From Triglochin maritima (taxonomy: Eukaryota > Streptophyta > Magnoliopsida > Alismatales > Juncaginaceae), in NCBI GenBank assembly GCA_963682175.1, contig OY821775.1:12248501-12312500 (forward strand): a stretch of DNA of 64,000 nt, given 5' to 3'. Below, piece after piece: positions 11,283 through 21,374 of this stretch. The position numbers and the translations under genes were made by a program. The stretch's first letter is position 1. Every line of letters begins with the position of its first letter. Under the pieces are notes generated by a model, which ran no database searches, was not told the origin of the DNA, and was given only the letters and a program-made list of their open reading frames with translations.

Positions 11283-12220
11283 TGATGTTTTATGTCCATT
11301 TATAGTATGTGTTTAGTCCCATACTGGGGGATTGTCCCCGGTTGCCTTTTGTATTTACACATTGTTTGATGACATTCTATCTACTTAGAGTAAGCCTTGG
11401 AGCAAAACTCAAGTGGAGAAGAATGTTACTTGTAATGTGAGTCATGTAAATAAAATAAATTTTCTTAGTTAGTTTTATATTGTCTCTTTCAATTCTTGCA
11501 TGCTTAGTTTAATTTCGTTTTGTCTTCTTAATGAGTAGTGAGTAGTTCCATTCCCATTTAGGGTGGAGGTAATGTAAACTATGTGATAGTGATGAGTTCT
11601 TTTATTTGTGTCATTTCATATGCTTCATATAGATCTATACTTGTAGTATGCTTAAACTTGTATTAGATGTGATAATGTCCACAGTAGGTATTTATCTCAT
11701 GCTAGCTTTAGAGTTTATCTTGTTTCTTGTAATGGTTTGATAAGAATGACTTCATATGTATGGATCCATGTTTGGTGCACATTTACATGAATGATTTGGG
11801 TTGTATGTAGGATTGATTGATGCTCTAATGACCACACTAGGTACTTATTGCATGCTTGATAATCTAAAATCAACATCAACTTTATGTAAGATATGCATGT
11901 TCATGGTTTGTCATGTAGTCTTGTATATCCTACACTTACATTCTACACTAGCTTCTACTTGTATGCCACACAAACTACACTTGTTCCTAATTGAAAAGAA
12001 GACTCACTCACACACACATACCTACACACCTCCACTCCATGGGGGTCTAGTTTTATTGTTTGTTCGTCCGTAGTTTAGTTTAGTGTAATCACAACTTCTT
12101 CCCCTCTTTTCCCACTTGCCTTCGAATGAACTAGAGTCGGCACACCTCCCTGTAGATCTACTCGTATTTGTCACGTCTTCACCGCCGTCGTGCACTTGCG
12201 GTATTAAAACGAACACATCA
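11283..12220 (+). repeat. Family X LTR, 3' part
   Basis: Continues the LTR begun at 3490: removing Athila1 and one TGATG copy gives a sequence collinear with the inverted LTR at 1-530. It ends CACATCA at 12220, directly before a primer-binding-like site. Contains a short CA-rich stretch near 12003-12025. Confidence 0.75.
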
Positions 12221-12523
12221 AGTTTTTGGCGTCGTTGCGGAGGAGGTGCTTTGTCCAGACTCTGGTTTGGATGATTCGAGTGGGTTTCATTTTTTTGTTT
12301 GTAGTTGTTCTTTATTTCAGGAAGCTCTAAAGATTAAGGGACATTACTAGGAAAAGTTTGGAGGAGAACAAAGGGAAACTGACCGCCAATCAGCGGTGGT
12401 GAACCACCAACTGGCGACCTTGTGAGCTCTGTTTGCTCATTAATTTCTTCTTCTTGTTCTTACATTCAATAGTGTGGTATAGGGCTCAACTTGGCATGTT
12501 GTGACTTTTAGTTTGTCCCCACA
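12221..12523 (+). promoter_or_regulatory. Family X primer-binding site and start of leader, then truncated
   Basis: TGGCGTCGTTGCGG at 12227-12240 is a diverged form of the Asp-tRNA site of the Athila elements, so X belongs to the same broad group. A dyad pair lies at 12382-12397 (ACCGCCAATCAGCGGT) and 12403-12418 (ACCACCAACTGGCGAC), 21 bp apart start to start. No gag follows; the element ends near 12523 where Tekay-like LTR sequence resumes. The exact break is uncertain. Confidence 0.55.
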
Positions 12524-13913
12524 TCAATAATCAATCCCCATTTTTAGACAACTTGGACCCTAAAACTCAAAGCAAAAGACTAGATTATTTGTCATCTAAG
12601 TCATGCATCATCTGTAGACCTTCCACGCATCTTGTCTTTCCTTTGCTTTAATTTCTCATTGTCGATTGTTGTCGGAATACATCGTTGGTCATAAATCTAT
12701 GTAGCCTCCAAGGTCGCACATGTGCTCACACAAACTGAAACACTCGCCTGACTATGACTCAGTCGGCTACCTGCCGGAATAAACCTCGGACAACGTCCAA
12801 CTCTACTTAAGCCAGGAACATACAATGCATTGGGATCTGCAATCACAGGCTACTATGTAGGGTATGAAATGCAACATGGTGCAAATATGAAATAAAGTAA
12901 CTAATCAAATCTGTGCACCAACCAGTCGACAGAAAAAGGTCAAGCGGTCAACTATCTGGAAGTTGAACCAAGCAATGGTTCAAACTGCCACCCAACTGGT
13001 CGAACAAACATAACTACCAATCAGTCGAACAAAAGGTCATGTGAGGTCGACCGTTTAGAAGGTATAAGCCAACAAAAACATTAAATAATTCACACCAATG
13101 GTTGAACGACAAATGTTCCCGTTCGACCGAAAATAACAGGAGCTTCCTACATTCTTCAAATCCATAATCGGTCAAACCAACATACGAGCCGGTCGAACCA
13201 AAATTAAGTTCACATAAGTTATCGGTCGAACCAAAATAAAGTTCACATAAGTTATCGGTCGAACTCTGATGTAGGACGGTCAACCGTTTAGATGGTCTAA
13301 ACGGTCAACCGTTTAGGTGCAACTGGTTGAAAGGCAAAGGGGTTCCATTCGACCAAAACTAACAGAGTTTGCTTCCTCTCGCCAAATTAAGCATAACCGG
13401 TCGATCGCTCGTAGGCATTGTTCAACCAGTGCGAGGGAAAAACACACATTTACACTACAATCTGATCAACCAACACTAACCTCGGTCGACCGTTAACATG
13501 CAGCAACCTTGCTGCAGCTTGCCACCACGAGGTCTCCGACCTCTGGCGACACTCACAACCACTGGCACACCTTGTGTGGACTTCTAATTGAACTTGACAT
13601 TCCTTTTTCGTGATCGACGAAGCTCCCAAACGTCGTCGGCGATCACTACTTCACTTCTTCGTACTTCCGACTTCTCTTCTTTTTTTCTGCTTCCGACTTC
13701 ACTCGAACTCCTTCTCAATTCACTGAGTTCTCTCTCCAAATTATTTCTTTTCTTCTCACCAACACCCTTCTCCTTAACTCACTCTCCCACACCAAGGCGT
13801 GGAAAGGTTGTGCAAATTGCACTCACGCCCCATCTTTCCCTAAAACTACACAAAACACCCAATTTGCTTGATTAGTTCCCAAAATAGGGTTTGGGTTCTA
13901 ACACCACCCATTG
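12524..13913 (-). repeat. Tekay-like LTR, 5' part, with decayed decamer array
   Basis: On the minus strand this starts TGTTAGAACCC at 13913, like the TGTTAG start of the intact Tekay LTR, and runs collinearly toward 3489. The array at 12923-13428 has decamer pairs at 12923/12945, 13022/13044, 13099/13120, 13169/13190, 13277/13302 and 13398/13419 (spacings 22, 22, 21, 21, 25, 21). Many copies have CA or TG in place of CG, as expected of an old methylated copy. Confidence 0.65.
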
Positions 13914-15108
13914 AGGAATAGTAATATATTTAACTCCTGAATTAATTGCACAGGAAGAAAATTGAAAAAATGGCAGACGAAGAGTGAGACATTGGATTCA
14001 ATGGCCATCAATGTCGTTAATACTTGGAATTTGCTTTCTTTTGGATTTCTGAAAGCAGGAGTACTTTAGTTGCACAAATTTTAAGTTTCTTGCTAACCAA
14101 TCTTACAGATCTCATCTCAAAAGTTTAGTTTATTTCACTTCCTTAGGTTTTCGTGCACACTAACTAGATTTGGTGCCGCAATTTCATTCTTTTGGGACTC
14201 TTCTCAAAGTTATTCTCAAGATGGTTCTGACCCATCATCATAAAGCTATTCAAATGTGCTCTTTCTGTGGGAGCAATTGAAGTAGTCGGGCTAGAGTTTA
14301 TTCCCGCGAGATTGGACTCCGGGTAGTGATTGGACGACAGTTAATTGGGGTCTACCGAATGTTAGATATATCCCCTCAGTTTGTTTCACTTTTCAACCCA
14401 CTTATTGATGTTGTCAAGGATGTATATGATTCATCATTATGATAGAATTTTGTTGCTTCCAAGTGAAGATGGAATCCAACAGCATCTGAATCGGCAAATG
14501 GAAGTGCTTACTCACCAATTACGTAATCTAATTAATCTAGCCGTTATATTTACAACCTTAATCTTCTTCTCCATTAGTGCTAAAACAACATTTCTTTAGA
14601 AATGCTTACGCACTGAGTTCCATTCATGTTGAATATTAATAGTGACTTAAAGAAATCCATCTAAACACAATGGCAAGTCGACTGATTTAACTGAATAAAT
14701 ATATAAATACATGTTAGTTGAGTATAATATTATTAATGTTATAAATATTGTATAGTGACCTGGGTGTCACAAACATCAGACCCTTTAGGTTGATGTACCC
14801 GACACTATAAATTAATTATGGATAATACATATATAGATTCCAAGCTAAACATACTGCCTCTTTAGCCGCCCAGTCATTTGGAACCCACCAAGACCAAAAG
14901 CTCCACCAATTTTGTTCTCGTCTATTCTGTTTTTCCTTTGGTGCAAAGAAACCAATATGGAAAGAATCATATGTACTATTCCATGCATGGTCACTTTCTT
15001 ACGTTCCTAGTTAATTTAACATGAACATTATAATACATTATGCTTAGCTGATATATATAGATTAGGAGAAAAACAGTAAGGAAGTGCTCGACCAATTAAT
15101 TGATTGGA
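13914..15108. other. Unique sequence, probably the displaced upstream region of the GH17 gene
   Basis: About 1.2 kb with no supported gene or repeat. Before the Tekay element landed, this DNA would have adjoined 23548. It may therefore hold distal promoter elements of the GH17 gene, now more than 8 kb away. Short frames at 13588-13875 and 14381-14599 show no recognisable domain. Confidence 0.5.
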
Positions 15109-15113
15109 CTAAA

Positions 15114-16797
15114 TGTTAGATCCCTAACCTAGGGTTAGTGGACTAATGATGGTTAAGGTATGGTTTGCATGGGGAAGTGAGTGTGCAGGAGTTTGCATGG
15201 GAAGGTGAAGGGTTGGGGGCACTGTAGCACGAGTTTTAAATAAGGCTCTCTCTCTTCTTCTCCTTCTTTCATCTTCTTTCTTATTTCTCCTTCCTCATTT
15301 CTTCCTTCCCTTCCTTGCTGGTGCGTGTGGTGGCAAGCAGCGGAGGAGGAGACCGGAGATCGCGCGGCGTGAGACGTGCGGAGTCGAGCGCGCGGGGAGA
15401 TCACCGGAGGCGGCGTGCGTGAGCGGAGCTCCGGCGTTTCGTCGTAGTGGTTGAGGTATGCCGCTCCTTAGTGTGGTTTGTTTATTACCCTCATGTGAGG
15501 GATGCGTTGGTCGAGTCGGGGGAGGTCGGAGACCTCTCCGGCGACGCGTTTCTTCTAAAATCCTCGGCTGGTGCGAGGTTGAAGACGACCAACGGTCGAC
15601 CGGACCCTTCGGGCGGTCGACCGTTTTAGCACTGTTTGCCCGACTTTAACCTTCACCGGTCGAACGATGCCTTTGGGCGGTCGACCGGTAGTGCATTATT
15701 GCTGGTGAGTTGGGATTTTCTACCTGTTATCGGTCGACCGGTCCGTGTTGTGTTCGACCGGAACTTAAGTGTACCTGCTAGTTTTGCATGTTTGTTCGAC
15801 CGATTTATATTGCGTTCGACCGATTGCATGTTTGTTCGACCGGTAGTATGTTTACGTTCGACCGTTTGATGACATAGAATGCTAGGTTGACCTGTCTGTT
15901 TTCGGTCGACCGAGACCCCTGAGTCGGTCGACCGATAGAGTGGATTTAATGTTGACCAGACTCCGGATTTTGACCTCGTTCGGTCGACCGGTTTTAGACC
16001 CTTGTTCGACCGTTGGGGGTTCTGTTTGAGCGCAGCGGTAGACCGTGTTAGGAGTACGGTCGACCGATTCCTTCCAGGAACCGGTCGACCGAATCACCTC
16101 TTCCGGTCGAGGCTGTTCCGGCTATGTTGTTTTCCTCGGCTGGGCACCTACCGAGATGATGTTGTTATACCTTCCGGGCGACGGCCCCGTTGGTCCCTGT
16201 GGCTCCGACCACTGAGATTTGCAGATCTGTATTCTATCGGCCCGCAGGCGTGACAGAGGCTCCCTGCCGAACCCTTGAGTAGTGTAGCTGCGTGTGGGGG
16301 GTGCGATGTCGCGTGCTGTAAGACTGCATGTGCCTGCAGTAGGTCTCCCCGGGAGACTCGTTGATGATTGTCGGACTGATGTCCTGTTTTACCCTTCGGG
16401 GGAACTGTTTTACTTTCTGTCGATGCCATGACATGCCACTAGTATGATAGGTTCATTATGTGATGCATGCATATAGGTGAGTTGGCATACGGGGTTTCCT
16501 TCTGGAAACTCAGGCATCGTTGTTATATATTTTCAGGACCGCAGTAGGTCCAGTTGGGTGGTGATCGGCGGGGACGCGCATTTTGGAGTTGGATCCTCTT
16601 CTCGGGCCGCTGAGGTCGACATGATTACCTTTTATCTTCTGTTGTCGTTTTGCTGTAATCATGTATCTTTTGATAAACTCTGATGTATTTTGGTGCACCG
16701 CCTATTTATTTATGAAAAGTAACAGTCCCGCCTTGATTATTGTGCTTTTGATCTTGTTTATGAAATTTTAAATTTTCCGCCGTTTCGGGATGTTACA
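15114..16797 (+). repeat. Tekay1 5' LTR (484 bp shorter than the 3' LTR)
   Basis: 1684 bp, TGTTAG...GTTACA. A TATA-like box lies at 15234-15245 (TTTTAAATAAGG), followed by a CT-rich stretch. The decamer array at 15593-16110 lies downstream of this box, so it would be in the transcribed part. A deletion joins 16110 to 16111; the missing segment equals 22372-22855 of the 3' LTR, and CGA is present at both break points. Confidence 0.9.
15593..16110. repeat. CGGTCGACCG decamer array in the Tekay1 5' LTR
   Basis: Decamer starts: 15593, 15614; 15657, 15678; 15731, 15751; 15793, 15813, 15833, 15855; 15903, 15925; 15981, 16003; 16036, 16057, 16082, 16104. Distances within groups are 20, 21 or 22 bp, once 25. 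The consensus is C[GT][GT]TCGA[CA]CG; the perfect palindrome CGGTCGACCG is commonest. The last copy is cut by the LTR deletion. The whole array is repeated in the 3' LTR at +6261 bp. Confidence 0.85.
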
Positions 16798-16800
16798 ACT

Positions 16801-16812
16801 TGGTATCAGAGC
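16801..16812 (+). promoter_or_regulatory. Tekay1 primer-binding site
   Basis: TGGTATCAGAGC, complementary to initiator-Met tRNA, three bases after the 5' LTR. It is the standard site for Tekay/Del elements. Confidence 0.9.
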
Positions 16813-16923
16813 GGTCGATTCCTATGTGGTTCCCAATGAAATCACCCTTGTAGTAATAGGACTCATGCATTTTATCTTTTAGCATGCATACATGGCTGAA
16901 GTGGTGTTTGTTTCTTCTGTCAG

Positions 16924-19900
16924 ATGGCACCTAGGCGCATGAGGGGTTCTACACGCGATCGTCCTTCCAGTGACGACACATCTGGTACTCATTGGGACAG
17001 GTTGGGTGAGTTCCTGGAGCGTCAGGCAGCTCAGAGCGCCCAGGGCGGTTTGGGAGCTGAGCACGATCGGTTCATGCGTCAGCACCCGCCGACTTTCGAT
17101 GGCAGGAGGGCCCCAGAGGTCGCAGAGGACTGGATCTTCCGTATGGAGAAGATCTTCCGTGCTATTGGAGTAGCACCTGAGAGGATGGTAGAGCTGGCCA
17201 CTTATGTGTTTGACGGCGAGGCCGCCAACTGGTGGAGGTCTACGTCCACAGTTCTGTTTGAGGACCGTGTGGATATCAGCTGGGAGGAGTTCTTAGAGGT
17301 GTTCCATGAGCAGTACTTTCCCCAGCATGTCAGGGATCAGAAGAGAGAGGAGTTCATGTCGCTGGAGCAGAAGGACATGACACTGACGAGCTACATCTGC
17401 AGGTTCAACGCATTGGAGCGTTACTGCCCAGAGATCTGCGTGACCCCAGAGCAGCGGGCGAGGAAGTTCGTGAAGGGACTGAGACATCCGCTTCGTTCTC
17501 GGGTGATCAACAGCATGCCGCGGACCCTTGCAGATGCGGTGAAGCATGCTACGATCATCGAGCAGGACCAGAGGGAGTGTAATCAGGAGGCGCGGAAGCC
17601 GCCAGTGAGCACCGTTAGCAGGGCAGCTGATCGTGGGGCAGGAAGACCGGGCAAGAGACCCAGGTTCGATGGAGGAGGAGCACGTCAGTCAGGAGCGTGC
17701 ACTTACTGCGGGAGGTTCCATCCAGGACAGGAGTGTCCCCGGCGGACTGGAGCGTGCATGGGTTGTGGTCAGATGGGACACTTTGTCCGTGACTGTCCTC
17801 AGAGGCAGGGAGAGCCGAGCAGGAGGCCAGGGCCACCAGTAGCAGGCAGAGGCGGAGGCAGCCGACCAGTTGTTCCACCGGGCCAGAGCAGGAGGACCGG
17901 GAGGGTCTTCACTATCCAGGCTGAGGAGGCGAGGGACTCCAACACTGTTGTGGAAGGTACGCTTTCAGTTTCTGGTTCTGTAGCGCGCGTGTTGTTTGAT
18001 TGTGGCGCCACTCACTCCTTCATTTCGGAGAAGTTTGCTGGCGAGTTGGGTCGGACCCCTGTGCGGCTGACTGATGTTTTGGAGGTCAGCACGCCCATGG
18101 GAGAGGTGGGCACTGTGGGGAGCTATTTCCCCGGCACCACGGTTGCTTCGGGAGACCATGATTTTCCGGCAGATCTGGTCTTGTTACCGATGGTGGACTT
18201 CGACGTCATACTGGGGATGGACTGGCTGTCACAGTACGACGTGCGAGTCTTTTGCCGTGAGAAGAAGATCCTAATTCCGATGGAGGGCGTGCCTGATGTT
18301 CTGATAAGAGGTGCGAGGAGCAGAGGGAGTCGTCTGATTGTGTCTGCGGTTAAGGCACAGAGACTGTTACAGCAGGGATGCAGAGCGTTTGTGGCCACGC
18401 TAGTAGTCCCTGATCCTGAGACGAGGAGGTTGGAAGATATAGAGGTAGTGCAGGAATTTCCAGACGTTTTTCCAGCAGAGATTCCAGCGTTACCACCGCA
18501 CCGAGAGATTGAGTTCAGCATCGAGTTGGTTGCGGGTACGACACCTCAGTCGAAGGCACCTTATCGGATGGCACCTGCTGAGTTGACGGAGCTGAAGAAG
18601 CAGTTGCAGGAGTTGATGGAGTCCGGGTTCATCCGACCGAGTGTTTCTCCATGGGGAGCGCCTGTGCTCTTCGTAAAGAAGAAGGATGGATCGTTGCGGA
18701 TGTGCATCGACTACAGGATGTTGAATAAGGTTACCGTTCGGAACCGGTACCCTTTGCCCAGGATTGATGATTTATTCGATCAGTTGCAGACGGCGAGAGT
18801 GTTCTCGAAGATCGATCTGCGTTCGGGCTATCATCAGTTGCGGATCAGGGAGGCGGATGTTCAGAAGACAGCCTTCCGGACGCGGTACGGCCACTATGAG
18901 TTCTTGGTGATGCCTTTTGGACTGACGAATGCGCCTGCGGCATTCATGGATCTGATGAATAGGACCTTCCAGCCGTACCTTGACAAATTTGTCGTGGTGT
19001 TCGTGGATGACATTTTGGTATACTCGCCTGACAGGGAGCAGCATCGAGAGCACCTGAGGATTGTGCTGGGCATCTTGAGGGAGCAGCAGCTTTATGCCAA
19101 GTACACGAAGTGTGAGTTTTGGTTGGATCAGGTGGCTTTTCTGGGGCATATCGTGTCAGCAGATGGGATTTCAGTGGATCCGGCGAAGGTCGAGGCAGTG
19201 ACTCAGTGGAGAGCCCCGACGAGTGTGACGGAGATCAGGAGTTTCGTAGGTCTGGCAGGGTATTACAGGCGGTTTATCCAGGATTTCTCCAAGCTTGCGT
19301 CACCGCTGACAGCGTTGACGCAGAAGGGCGTCAAGTTCGTTTGGTCCCAGAAGTGCGAGGACAGCTTTCAGGAGCTAAAGAGGCGTTTGACGACAGCACC
19401 TATTCTGACGCTACCGAGTGGCAGTGGAGGCTATGTGATCTACAGTGATGCATCAGGAGTAGGCTTGGGATGTGTCCTGATGCAGCATGGGAAGGTGGTC
19501 GCGTACGCTTCGAGGCAGCTTAAGGTGCATGAGAAGAACTACCCTACGCATGATCTGGAGTTGGCGGCGGTAGTTCATGCGTTGAAGACCTGGCGGCACT
19601 ATCTGTATGGCGAGCAGTTCGAGGTCTTCACCGATCATCAGAGTCTGAAGTACTTGTTCTCTCAGAAGGAGCTGAACATGAGGCAGCGCAGATGGCTCGA
19701 GTTCCTTAAGGACTACGACTTCACCATTTCCTATCACCCGGGGAAGGCGAATTCGGTTGCGGATGCACTGAGCAGGAAGGTGGAGGTTTCTGTTGCGAGT
19801 CTGTGCATCCAGGAGTGGAGGTTACTCGAGGCCTTGTCTGAATGGAGTCCTTTCACCGAGGGTTCAGAGGGAGCGGTGATTGCTGGACTTCGGGTGGAGC

Positions 19901-21363
19901 CACAGACCGTCTCACGGTTGGTTCAGGCTCAGCAGGGGGATGATGAGTTAGCTAGCCTGCTGCAGTTAGCTTCCAGAGATGGATCAGACTTCAGTGTGGG
20001 AGTTGATGGTGGTCTGAGGTTCAGGAGTCGGATCTGGGTGCCGAAGGTTGATGGGCTGAGAGATGACATCATGGAGGAGGCACACAGAGCTAGATACACC
20101 ATTCATCCGGGGAGCACAAAGATGTATAAGGACCTGCAGCGGAACTTCTGGTGGAAGGGCATGAAGAAGGACATTGCGGAGTTTGTGGAGCGATGCTTAG
20201 TCTGCCAGCAGGTGAAGATTGAGCATCAGAGGCCGGCAGGACCGATGCAGAGTATTGAGCTTCCTGAGTGGAAGTGGGAGCACGTGACGATGGACTTTGT
20301 CACGGGTTTGCCAAAGACGAGGAGATTCCACGACGCGATTTGGGTGATAGTCGATCGACTAACCAAGTCGGCGCACTTCTTAGCGATCCGGACCACGTTG
20401 CCTTTGGAGGGTCTAGCTAAGTTGTACGTGGAGGAGATAGTCAGGTTGCATGGAGTGCCAGTGAGCATCATCTCAGATCGAGATCCTCGTTTCACTTCCA
20501 GATTTTGGGGGAGTCTGCAGCAGGCGTTGGGGACGCGTCTGAAGTTCAGTACAGCGTTTCATCCGCAGACCGATGGTCAGTCAGAGAGGACGATACAGAC
20601 CCTGGAGGATATGCTGAGAGCATGCACACTGGTTTGGGCAGGACACTGGGATGAGCACCTGCCGCTGATAGAGTTCGCCTACAACAACAGCTACCACTCG
20701 AGTATTGGGATGGCACCGTACGAGGCGTTGTACGGGAGGCCTTGCAGATCACCGGTATGCTGGACTGATGTGGGGGAGAGGCAGTTAGTGGGGCCAGAGC
20801 TTGTGCAGATGTACTCAGAGAAGGTGGATGTGATCAGGAGGAGGCTGGCCACAGCACAGAGCAGGCAGAAGAGTTATGCTGATCGACGAAGGCGGGTTTT
20901 GAGTTTTGAGGTGGGCGATCACGTGTTTCTGAAGATTTCCCCAGCCAGAGGTGTGATGAGGTTTGGGAAGAAGGGGAAGCTCAGTCCGAGATATGTTGGA
21001 CCATTTGAGATCCTCGACCGAGTTGGAGAGGTTGCCTACCGGATTGCCTTGCCGCCACAGTTTTCGGGTCTGCATAATGTCTTCCATGTGTCGATGTTGA
21101 GGAAGTATGTGGCAGATCCGTCGCACGTTATTGAGATAGCGGTGCCAGAGATTCAGCAGGACTTGTCGCTCGAGGAGAGGCCAGTCGAGATTGTTGATCG
21201 TATGGACCACCAGCTCAGGAGGAGGACCATTCCGATGGTGAAGGTCAGGTGGCAGCATCACAGTGAGCGCGATGCCACTTGGGAGATCGAGGAGGACGTC
21301 AGAAGGCAGTATCCAGAGCTTTTCGGTGAGTGTTTGCTTGATTTCGGGACGAAATCCTTTTAA
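16924..21363 (+). CDS. Tekay1 gag-pol polyprotein, intact
   Basis: A 1479-residue uninterrupted polyprotein. Order: gag (about 50-220); two zinc knuckles, C259-X2-C-X3-H-X4-C271 and C278-X2-C-X4-H-X4-C291; retropepsin with D359 in D-C-G-A-T-H-S-F (Cys where Ser or Thr is usual); reverse transcriptase (about 550-750) with FVDD at 693-696; RNase H with D842, E879 and D904; integrase with an H1054/H1061/C1091/C1094 zinc site and catalytic D1124, D1185 and E1221 (D-D-35-E spacing); a C-terminal chromodomain-like region at about 1435-1470. This is the Tekay/Del chromovirus layout, and the chromodomain would steer integration to marked chromatin. The ATG at 16924 is the first after the primer-binding site. 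The only oddity is the D-C-G protease site, so full activity is not certain. Confidence 0.95.
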   Translation: MAPRRMRGSTRDRPSSDDTSGTHWDRLGEFLERQAAQSAQGGLGAEHDRFMRQHPPTFDGRRAPEVAEDWIFRMEKIFRAIGVAPERMVELATYVFDGEAANWWRSTSTVLFEDRVDISWEEFLEVFHEQYFPQHVRDQKREEFMSLEQKDMTLTSYICRFNALERYCPEICVTPEQRARKFVKGLRHPLRSRVINSMPRTLADAVKHATIIEQDQRECNQEARKPPVSTVSRAADRGAGRPGKRPRFDGGGARQSGACTYCGRFHPGQECPRRTGACMGCGQMGHFVRDCPQRQGEPSRRPGPPVAGRGGGSRPVVPPGQSRRTGRVFTIQAEEARDSNTVVEGTLSVSGSVARVLFDCGATHSFISEKFAGELGRTPVRLTDVLEVSTPMGEVGTVGSYFPGTTVASGDHDFPADLVLLPMVDFDVILGMDWLSQYDVRVFCREKKILIPMEGVPDVLIRGARSRGSRLIVSAVKAQRLLQQGCRAFVATLVVPDPETRRLEDIEVVQEFPDVFPAEIPALPPHREIEFSIELVAGTTPQSKAPYRMAPAELTELKKQLQELMESGFIRPSVSPWGAPVLFVKKKDGSLRMCIDYRMLNKVTVRNRYPLPRIDDLFDQLQTARVFSKIDLRSGYHQLRIREADVQKTAFRTRYGHYEFLVMPFGLTNAPAAFMDLMNRTFQPYLDKFVVVFVDDILVYSPDREQHREHLRIVLGILREQQLYAKYTKCEFWLDQVAFLGHIVSADGISVDPAKVEAVTQWRAPTSVTEIRSFVGLAGYYRRFIQDFSKLASPLTALTQKGVKFVWSQKCEDSFQELKRRLTTAPILTLPSGSGGYVIYSDASGVGLGCVLMQHGKVVAYASRQLKVHEKNYPTHDLELAAVVHALKTWRHYLYGEQFEVFTDHQSLKYLFSQKELNMRQRRWLEFLKDYDFTISYHPGKANSVADALSRKVEVSVASLCIQEWRLLEALSEWSPFTEGSEGAVIAGLRVEPQTVSRLVQAQQGDDELASLLQLASRDGSDFSVGVDGGLRFRSRIWVPKVDGLRDDIMEEAHRARYTIHPGSTKMYKDLQRNFWWKGMKKDIAEFVERCLVCQQVKIEHQRPAGPMQSIELPEWKWEHVTMDFVTGLPKTRRFHDAIWVIVDRLTKSAHFLAIRTTLPLEGLAKLYVEEIVRLHGVPVSIISDRDPRFTSRFWGSLQQALGTRLKFSTAFHPQTDGQSERTIQTLEDMLRACTLVWAGHWDEHLPLIEFAYNNSYHSSIGMAPYEALYGRPCRSPVCWTDVGERQLVGPELVQMYSEKVDVIRRRLATAQSRQKSYADRRRRVLSFEVGDHVFLKISPARGVMRFGKKGKLSPRYVGPFEILDRVGEVAYRIALPPQFSGLHNVFHVSMLRKYVADPSHVIEIAVPEIQQDLSLEERPVEIVDRMDHQLRRRTIPMVKVRWQHHSERDATWEIEEDVRRQYPELFGECLLDFGTKSF

Positions 21364-21374
21364 GTTGGGTGGAT
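21362..21374 (+). other. Tekay1 polypurine tract
   Basis: AAGTTGGGTGGAT immediately before the 3' LTR. It is the expected place and purine-rich composition for priming plus-strand synthesis. Confidence 0.7.

Noticed and set aside
15593..16110. CRISPR-like array (short repeats, regular spacers)
   Set aside because: Repeats are 10 bp and palindromic, spacers only 10-12 bp, and the host is a plant LTR; no cas genes. CRISPR repeats and spacers are far longer.
15593..16110. Decamer pairs as conserved RNA stem-loops with 10-bp stems
   Set aside because: Self-complementary copies could pair, but the imperfect halves do not show consistent compensatory changes (CGGTCGAACG is often paired with CGGTCGACCG), and in the Copia LTRs the arrays lie upstream of the TATA box.
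16148..16429. Frames inside Tekay LTRs on both strands
   Set aside because: They are repeated in both LTRs, have no domain, and overlap regulatory sequence.
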